Source: Chamaelirium japonicum
Lineage: Eukaryota; Streptophyta; Magnoliopsida; Liliales; Melanthiaceae
Direction: 5' to 3'
Length of the DNA stretch: 64,000 nt
NCBI GenBank assembly: GCA_947650365.1
Contig: CANTAL010000024.1
Coordinates: 1,831,001 to 1,895,000, forward strand
In this document: positions 55,301 through 64,000 of the stretch, piece by piece
Numbering within the stretch: the first letter of the stretch is position 1
How the letters are laid out: each line of letters opens with the position of its first letter
Made by a program: the position numbers and the translations under genes
Notes under the pieces: model-generated
The model's input: only the letters and a program-made list of their open reading frames with translations
What the model was told of the DNA's origin: nothing
Databases searched by the model: none

Positions 55301-58300
55301 AAGAGAATGGAAAGATAAACAAAGAAAGAAGAGAGAAGAAGTCCTACTCTAGTCCATTCGCCATGGGTATTGGTGTGAAGTAAAAAGAAATCTAAATTCC
55401 AAAACTCCACTGCTTAATAATATAATTAAATCTCTCCGTTCTCTTCTCTCTTCTCCTATGGATTAGGGTTTTTCATAGATTGCTTAGGCCCTAAGTAAGC
55501 TTACCCTATAAATAATATATGGCCCCTTTAGGGTGAGGTACGTTTGACAACTCTCTCTTTCTCCCATCTCACAACACGTTATCAGCACGAACATGTCAAG
55601 CCCAGCCGACCAGTTGCAAGAAAATGGACAGAAAAACAAAAAAAGAACTGGAGTTTTGAAATTTAGATTTCTTCTTACTTCACACCTATACCCATAGCCA
55701 ATAGACTGGAGCAGGACTTCTTCTCACTTCCCTCTTTATTTATCTCTCCGTTCTCTTCTCTCTTATTCTCTCTTCTCTGTCTTTATTTCTCTCTATATTT
55801 TCTTGCAACTGGTCGGTTGGGCTCGATATGTTCGTGCTGATAACGTGTTATAAGATGGGAGAAAGAGAGAGCCGTCAGACGTGCCCCACCCTAAAGGGGT
55901 CATAAATTATTTATAGGGTAAGCTTACTTAGGGACTAAACAATCTATGCGAAACCTAAAATAATTTTAAAATAGTATCATCTCAACATCTAAATATATTA
56001 AATAGTTATTTAAATTAATAAAAATAGACAGGAGTAGGACTTCAATAATTTAAAAACCAAATTGAATATCTTAATGTATATTAAATAATTATTTATGATA
56101 ATTAAATAATTAAGTACAATCGACTTATATTTTATATTATAAATGAAGACAGAATTGAGAAGAGAATAGAGAGATAAACAAAGATAAAATATAAAAAAAG
56201 TCCTGCTATAGTCCATTAGCTACGAATATAGGTGTGAAGTAAGAAGGAATCTAAATTCTAAAACTCCATAGAAAAGAGAAAAAAAGAGAGAAAAGAATAG
56301 AGAGATAAATGAAGACAGAAGATAGAAGAAGTCCTGCTCTAGTCCATTGGCCACGGGTATAGGTATGAAGTAAGAAGGAATCTAAATTCCAAAAATCAAC
56401 TTCTATCTTCGTTTGTCTCTCCGTTTTCTTACAACTGGTTGGTTGGGTTTGACATGTTTGTACTGATAACGTGTTGTAAGATGGGAGAAAGAGAGAGGCG
56501 ACAAACGTGCCCCACCCTAACGGGGTCGTATAAATATTGAGAAGTTGAGTTTTGGAATTTAGATTCCTTCTTACTTCACATCTATACCCATGTCCAATGG
56601 ACTGGAGTAGGTCTTCTTCTATCTCTTCTCTCTCCATTCTCTTCCCTCTTCTCCTATGGATTTGGGTTTCCCATAGATTACTTAGGCCCTAAATAAGCTT
56701 ACTTTATAAATAATAAATGACCCCTTTAGGGTGGGGCACGTTTAACGGCTCTCTCTTTCTCCCATCTTATAAGACATTATCAGCACGAATATATCGAGCC
56801 CAGTCAACTAGTCACAAAAAATGGAGAAAGAAACGAAGACAGAAGAGAGAGAAGAAAAGAGAAGAGAATAGAAAGATAAACGAAGAGAGAAGAGAGAAGA
56901 AGTCCTGCTCCAGTCCATTCGTCATGGGTATAGGTTTGAAGTAAGAAGGAATCTAAATTCTAAAACTCTACTTCTCAATAATATTATCTCAATGTTATTA
57001 TGATTATCATAGTAAATTCCAAAACTCTCTTCATTTTAATTAAATAATTAATTTAATTTAAAAAATTATAGTAACATTATTAGCCCGAAAAGAGAAGAAG
57101 TCCTACTCAAGTCCATTAGCCACGGGTATAGGTGTGAAGTAAGAAGAAATCTAAATTTCAAAACTCCACTTCTTAATATTTATACGACCCCTTTAGAGTG
57201 GGGCATGTTTGACGGCTCTCTCTTTCTTCCATATCACAACACATTATCAGTGCAAACATGTCGAGCCCAGTCTACCAGTCACAAGAAAATAGAGAGGAAC
57301 GAAGACAGAAAAAAGAAAAGAAGAGAGAAAATAAAACGGAGAGAGAAACAAAGACAAAAGAGATAGAAGAGAATGAAGAGATAAACGAAAAGAAAAGAGA
57401 GAAGAAGTCCTGTTCCAGTCCTTTGTCCATGGGTATAGGTGTGAAGTGAGAAGGAATCTAAATTCCTAAACTTAACTTCTTAATATTTATATGACCCCTT
57501 CAGAGTGGGGCATATTTGAAGGCTCTCTCTTTTTCCTATCCCACAACACGTTATCAGCACAAACATGTCAAGCCCAACTGAACAATCACAAGAAAACGAA
57601 GAGAGAAATGAAGACAGAAGAGAAAGAAGAAGAGAGAAGAGAATAGAGAAATAAACAAAAGGAGAAGAGAGAAGAAGTCTTGCTCTAGTCTATTGGCCAC
57701 TGGTATAGGTGTGAAGTATGAAGAAATCTAAATTCCAAAACTCCACTTCTCAATAATATAATTAATTCTCTCCATTCTCTTATCTCTTCTCCCATGGATT
57801 AGGGTTCCCCATAGATTGCTTAGGCCCTAAGTAAGCTTACCCTATAAATAATAAATAATATACGATCCCTTTAGGATGGGGCACGTTTGACGGCTCTCCC
57901 TTTCACCCATCTCATAATATGTTATCAGCACGAACATGTCGAGCTCAGCCGACCAGTCGTAAGAAAACGGAAAGAGAAACGAAGACAGAAGTAGAGTTTT
58001 GGAATTTAGATTCCTTCTTACTTCACACCTATACCCGTGGTCAAAAGACTGGAGCAGGACTACATCTCTCTTCATTTATCTCTCCATTCTTTTCTCTCTT
58101 CTTCTCTTTCTTCTGTCTTTTTTTATCTATCAATTTTCTTTTGACTGGTCGGCTGGGCTTGACATGTTCTTACTGATAACGTGTTGTGAGATGGGAGAAA
58201 GAGAGAGCCGTTACACGTGCCCCACCCTAAAGGGCTCGTATAAATATAAAGAAGTAAAGTTTTGGAATTTAGATTCCTTCTTACTTCACACCTATACCCG

Positions 58301-60026
58301 TGGCCAATGAACTAGAGCATGACTTCTTCTCTCTTTATTTATCTCTCCGTTCTCTTCTCTCTTTTTCTCTCTTTTCTGTCTTCGTTTCTTTCTTTTTTTT
58401 CTAGTGTCTGGTCGGTTGGGCTCGACATGTTCGTGCTGATAACATATTGTGAGGAGAGAGAAAAGAACCTAATTAAAATAATTTAAATCTCTCTTGTTTT
58501 AATAATTAAATAAAAGTCTGTCCTCATCTTCTCTCTCTTCTGTGGAGTTTTGGAATTTAGATTCCTTATTACATCACACCTATACCCATGGCCAATGGAC
58601 TGGAGTAGGACTTCTTCTCTCTTCGTTTATCTTTCTGTTCTTTTCTCTTTTCTTCTCTCTCTTCTTCTTTCTTTTCTCTCTCCTCTCTCTTTTTTGGAGT
58701 TTTGGAATTTAGATTCCTTTTTACTTTATACCTATACCCGTGGCCAATGGACTAGAGTAGGACTTCTTATCCCCTTCTCTCTTTATTTATCTCTCCGTTC
58801 TTTTCTCTCTTCTATATAAATAATTTATTTAAATAATATAATTATTTAATTGAGAGAGAAACAAAGACAGAAGAGAGAGAAGAAGAGAGAAGAGAAAGGA
58901 AAGATAAAAAAAGAGAGAAGACAGAAGAAGTCCTGCTCTAGTCTATTTGCAACGGGTAAAGTGTGAAGTAAGAAAGAATCTAAATTCCAATACTACACAG
59001 AAGAGAGAGAAGAAGAGAGAAGAGAACAGAGAAATAAACGAAGAGAGAAATAAGTTTTGGAATTTAGATTCCTTCTTACTTTACACCTATACCCATGGCC
59101 AATGGACTGGAGCAGGACTTCTTCTCTCTTCTTCTCTCTTCTCTCTTCATTATCTTTCCATTTATCTCTTCTTCTCTTTTTTGTGGAGTTTTGGAATTTA
59201 GATTCCTTCTTACTTCACACCTATACCTGTGGCCAATGAATTAGAGCAGGACTTCTTCTCTCTTCTATCTTCATTTATCTCTCTGTTCTCTTTCTCTTCT
59301 TCTCTCTTCTCTGTCTTCGTTTCTCTCTTCATTTTCTTTCGACTAGTCGGCTGGGCTCGACATGTTCGTACTGATAACGTGTTGTGAGATGGGAAAAAGA
59401 CAGAGCCGTCAAATGTGTCCCACCCTAAAGGGGTCGTATAAATATTAAAAAGTAAAGTTTTGGAATTTAGATTCCTTCTTACTTCATTCTTTTTTAATAA
59501 TTAAATAATAATTAATTTAATTAAAAAAATTATAGTAATATTACTATGATAATCATAATAACGTTGAGATGATACTATTGAGAAATGAAATTTTGGAATT
59601 TAGATTCCTTCTTACTTTACACTTATACCCGTGGCCAATGGACTGGAGTAGGACTTCTTCTCTATTCTCTTTTCGTTTATCTCTTTGTTCTCTTTTTTCT
59701 TTTTCTCTCTCTTTTGTCTTCGTTTTTCTCTTAATTTTCTTGTGACTGGTTGGCTGGGATCGACATGTTCGTGCTGATAACGTGTTGTGAGATGGGCAAA
59801 AAAAAGATTATGGAGTGATTTAAAAATATTATTAAGAAGTAGAGTTTTGGAATTTAGATTCCTTCTTACTTCACACCTATACCCATGGCCAATGGAATGG
59901 AGCATGACTTCTTCTCTCTTTTTCCTTCGTTTATCTTTCTATTCTCTTCTCTCTCTTCTGTCTTCATTTCTCTCTCTGTTTTCTTGTGACTGGTCGGCTG
60001 GGCTTGACATTTTTGTGCTGGTAATG

Positions 60027-61410
60027 TATTATAAGATAGGAGAAAGAGAGAGCCATCAAATGTTCCCCACCCTAAAGAGGTTGTATATTATTTATAGGGC
60101 AAGCTTTCTTAGGGACTAAACAATCTATAGGAAACCCTGATCCATAGGAGAGATCCGACGGTGGATATCTATCCGATCGAACGATCGCATAACAGTTGTA
60201 ATATTTTAAATTTTTATAAAGAAAAAAATAAATTATTTTTAAAGCAAAAAAATTCAGGTATGCCTCATTTTCCTTCTTTACTTTCTATTATTTAATTAAT
60301 TTAATTAGTTTAAAAAATTAAATTTTTAAATAATTAAATAAATATTTAATTATCTAAATAATTAAATAACAAAATAGTTTTAATAATTAATTTATTATTT
60401 AAATATTAAAATAAATAAATATTTTATTGATTATTTAAAAAATATATTAAATTATTTAAAAAAATATTTTATTATCTATATATTCAAATAATTACAGAAT
60501 AATTTATTTTAATTATTATTTAGTTAATTATAAAATTATTTAATAATTAAATTATTCGTTTGTTTAATTAAATAATCTATTTAATATATTTCTATACTAA
60601 ATAAGTTTTTAAATATTTAAATAATTAACTAATTATTTAATTATTTCATAATAAAATAATATTTTAAGAAATTTCTAATAAAATAAATTAATAAATAATT
60701 ATATATTTAAATAATTATTTTTTATTTAATAATTTAAATAATTTAATAGTTACCTAATTTAATTTTTTTATAATATAAAAGTAATAAATAGATAAAATAA
60801 TAAATTTAATTAAATAATTAAATTAATTAAATATTTTACTAAAATCTTAATTATTATATTATTTAAATTATTATATTATTTAATAATTTAATAAATGATT
60901 AATTTAATTAAAAAAATTATAGTAACATTACTATGATAATTATAATAACGTTGAGATGATACTATTGAGAAGTGGAGTTTTGAAATTTAGATTCCTTTTT
61001 ACTTCACACCTATACCCGTGGCCAATGGACTGGAGCATGACTTCTTCTCTTTTCATTTATCTCTCTGTTCTCTTCTCTCTTCTTCTCTTTCTTTTGTGGA
61101 GTTTTGGAATTTAGATTCTTTCTTACTTCACACTTATACCTGTGGCCAATGGATTGGAGTAGGACTTCTTCTCTCTTCTCTTTTCGTTTATTTCTTCATT
61201 CTCTTCTCTCTTCTTCACTGTTCTGTCATTGTTTCTCTCTCCGTTTTCTTATGACTGGTCGGCTGGGCTCGACATATTCATATTGATAATATATTGTGAG
61301 ATAGGAGAATAAGAGAGCAGTCAAACGTGCCCCACCCTAAAGGGGTCGTATATTATTTATAGGGTAAGCTTACTTAGTTCCTAAGCAATCTATAGGAAAC
61401 CCTATTCTAT
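60027..61410 (-). mobile_element. Best-preserved copy of the small non-autonomous LTR element
   Basis: On the minus strand, reading from the right: partial 5' LTR (about 61410-61292), PBS region (61291-61278), GA-rich tract and internal tail (including a tandem repeat of the tail at about 60970-61160), AT-rich core (60935-60289), PPT (60285-60268), and a full 3' LTR (60267-60027, 241 bp) from TGAGGCATACC to the end near ATAATA. About 1.4 kb. There is no coding capacity beyond a short Arg/Glu-rich frame after ATGTCGAGCCC. Size and content fit a TRIM/SMART-like non-autonomous LTR element, but no known family is recognised. Confidence 0.65.
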
Positions 61411-64000
61411 GGGAGAAGAGAGAAGAGAACGGAGATATTTAATTATATTATTGAGAAGTAAACTTTTGAAATTTAAATTCCTTCTTACTTCACACCTAAA
61501 CCCCTGGCGAATGGACTAGAACAGGACTTCTTCTCTCTTCTCTATTTGTTTATCTTTCCATTCTTTTCTCTCTTCTACTCTCTCTTCTGTCTTCATTTCT
61601 ATCTCCGTTTTCTTATGACTGGTCAGTTGGGCTCGACATATTCATGCTGATAACGTGTTATGAGATGGGAGAATGCTTATTAATTTTATTTATTTCAATT
61701 AATATTTTTTAAATATTATAAAGTATATTATTTCTTTAAATATTTAAATAGTATCATCTCAATGTCATTATTTAAATATTTAATTATAAAATATTACAAA
61801 ATTATAAAATAATTTATATAAATTTATAAGCATAAAAAATATTTTATTTCTCTTCTTCTCTCTTTATTTATTTCTTCTTTCTATTATCTCTTCTTCTCTC
61901 TCTTCTGTGTTCGTTTCTCGCTCTATTTTCTTTTGACTGGTCGGCTGGGCTCGACATGTTCGTGCTATAACGTGTTGAGAGAAGAGAGAAGAGAGAAGAA
62001 GAGAGAAAGAAATGAGAGATAAACGAAGAGACAAGAAGTCCTGCTTCAGTCCATTAGCCACGAGTATAGGTATAAAGTAAAAAGAAATCTAAATTTCAAA
62101 ACTCCACTTCTCAATAATATAATTAAATCTCTCCGTTCTCTTCTCTCTTCTACTATGAATTAGGGTTTCCCATAGATTGCTTAGGCCCAAAGTAAGCTTA
62201 CCCTTTAAATAATATACGACCCTTTTAGGGTAGGGAATATTTGATGGCTCTCTATTTCTTTTATTTTATAATACGTCATCAGCACGAACATATCGAGCCC
62301 AACCAACAAGTCACAAGAAAATGGAGAGAGAAACGAAGACAGAACAGGGAGAAGAAGAGAGAAGAGAATAAATAGATAAATGAAGAGAGAAAAAAGAAGA
62401 AGCCCTGCTCCAGTCCATTGGCCACGGGTATAGGTGTGACGTAAGAAGGAATCTAAATTCCAAAACTTCACTTCTCAATAATATAATTAAATTTCTTCAT
62501 TTTCTTCTCTCTTCTCCCATAGATTAGGGCTTGACATAGATCAATTAGGCACTAACTAAGCTACCTTATAAATAATATACAACCCCTTTCTGGTGGGGGC
62601 ATATTTGACGGTTCTCTCTTTCTCCCATCTCACAACACGTTATCAGCACGAATATGTTGAGCCTAGCCAACCAGTCGCAAGAAAACAAAGAGAGAAATGA
62701 AGACAAAACAAGAGAGAAGAGATAAGATGTAGTACTCTATTCCATTGACCATGGGTATAGGTGTGAAGTAAGAAGGAATCTACATTTTAAAACTCCACTT
62801 CTGTCTTCGTTTTTCTCCCCGTTTTCTTATGACTGGTCGGCTGGGCTTGATATGTTTGTGCAGATAACGTGTTATGAAATGGGAGAAAGAGAGAGTCGTC
62901 AAACATACCCCACCCTAAAGAGGTCGTATATTATTTATAGGGTAAGCTTACTTAAGGCCTAAACAATCTATAGGAAACTCTAATCCATACGAGAAGAAAT
63001 AAAAGAATAGAAAGATTAATTATATTATTGAGAAGTGGAGTTTTAGAATTTAGATTTTTTCTTACTTCACATCTATACCCATGGCCAATGGACTGCATCA
63101 GGACTTCTTCTCTCTTTTCTCTTCGTTTATCTCTCTGTCCTCTTCACCCTTCTTCTCTCTCTTCTGTCATCGTTTCTATCTCCTTTTTCTTGTCTTGTCT
63201 AGGCACGACATGTTCGTGTTGATAACGTATTGTGAGATGGGAGAAAAAGAGGGCCATCACATGTGCCGCACCCTAAAGAGGTTATATAAATATTAAGAAG
63301 TAGAGTTTTTGAATTTAGATTCCTTCTTACTTTATACCTATACCAGTGGCGAATAGACTGGAGTAAGACTTCTACTATCTTCTCTCTTCATTTATCTCTT
63401 TATTCTCTTCTCTCTTTTATCTTCGTTTCTCTATTAATTAAATAATTATATTATTTAATTAAATTATTTAGGTAGAAGAGAGAACAGAACAGAGAGATAA
63501 ACAAAGAGTGAAGAGGAGAAGAAGTCCTGCTCCAGTCCATTGGCCACGGGTATAGGTGTGGAGTAAGAAAGAATCTTAATTCCAAAACTCTACAGACGAG
63601 AGAGAAGAAGAGAGAAGAGAAGAGAGAAGAGAATGTAAAGATAAACAAAAAGAGAAGATAGCAGAAGTCCTGCTCCAATCCATTGGCCACGGGTATAAGT
63701 GTGAAGTAATAAGGAATCTAAATTCCAAAACTCCATAAAAGAGAAAGAAGATAAGAACAGACTTCTATTTAATTATTAAAACTAGAGGTATTTATATTAT
63801 TTTATTTAGGTTCTTTACTCTCTTCTCATAACACATTATCAGTACGAACATGTCGAGCCCAACCAACTAGTCACAAGAAAACGGAGAGAGAAATAAAGAG
63901 AGAAGAGAGAGAAAAAGAGAGAAAAGAACGAAGAGATAAGAGATTAGAAGTCCTGCTCCAGTCCATTTTCCACGGGTATAGGTGTGAAGTAAAAAGGAAT

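Larger units (their letters stand above)
34665..64000. repeat. LTR-derived complex array, right block (about 29 kb)
   Basis: The whole stretch is made of pieces of one small LTR element. By eye, across both blocks there are about 34 plus-oriented and about 42 minus-oriented primer-binding-site regions (TTATCAGCACGA and complement), on average one per 400 bases. Recurrent parts: LTR core (GATTAGGGTTTCCCATAG, ACCCTATAAATAATATA, CCCCTTTAGGGTGGGGCA), PBS, ATGTCGAGCCCAGCCGACC, GA-rich tract, internal tail (CAGTCCATTGGCCACGGGTA, GGAATCTAAATTCCAAAACT), AT-rich tracts and PPT. Most LTRs lack their first 70 or so bases and are fused to an internal tail. Frames here are products of GA/CT runs and repeated tails, and no gene is supported. 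Confidence 0.9.

Noticed and set aside
35965..63690. Dozens of 60-130 codon frames with Leu/Ser/Phe or Lys/Arg/Glu runs
   Set aside because: They are readings of CT or GA tracts and the repeated internal tail (for example LLHTYTRGQWTGAG) in both orientations; frames break at each unit joint.
36150..64000. Ty1/copia gag starting at ATGTCGAGCCC after the PBS
   Set aside because: The frame soon becomes Arg/Glu/Lys repeats from the GA tract and no conserved gag motif follows; it may be a remnant start but cannot be supported.

Overview
The window is repetitive nuclear DNA of a flowering plant. Three LTR retrotransposons of the Ty3/gypsy Tat lineage carry the hallmarks of plant elements: a DTG protease, reverse transcriptase, a second RNase H of the Tat type, an integrase with an HHCC finger and GPY-like end, and an antisense accessory gene upstream of the 3' LTR. 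No host gene, tRNA or rRNA gene could be supported. The species cannot be named from the sequence.

Layout. (1) 1-11195: Tat element 1, plus strand, 5' end outside the window: gag-protease, pol, antisense gene, a 118-bp tandem array and a 3' LTR. (2) 11196-12733: the left part of a complex repeat array. (3) 12734-34659: Tat-related element 3 on the minus strand, with gag only and no pol, about 8.7 kb before it was split. Its 612-bp LTRs lie at 12734-13345 and 34048-34659. (4) 13932-27135: Tat element 2, plus strand, complete (13204 bp, two 786-bp LTRs, TSD TCCTT), inserted inside element 3. (5) 34665-64000: the rest of the array, about 29 kb.

The array is built from pieces of a small non-autonomous LTR element: an LTR of about 240 bp, a primer-binding site of an unusual internal-tRNA type, a purine-rich interior, an AT-rich stretch and a clear polypurine tract. 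The pieces are tandem and inverted and recur at the same junctions. Elements 1 and 3 both landed in this array, so it is the oldest layer. By hand count, the LTR pair of element 3 differs at about 19 of 610 sites and that of element 2 at about 10 of 786, which agrees with the nesting order.

The Tat genes fit one expression scheme. Gag-protease and pol share one ancestral frame, interrupted in both autonomous copies by the same UAG followed by CAA. An antisense gene with two short introns converges on pol from the 3' side. Elements 2 and 3 share LTR tips, primer-binding site and polypurine tract, so element 3 could have been mobilised by autonomous relatives. All coding copies here are broken by stops or frameshifts.
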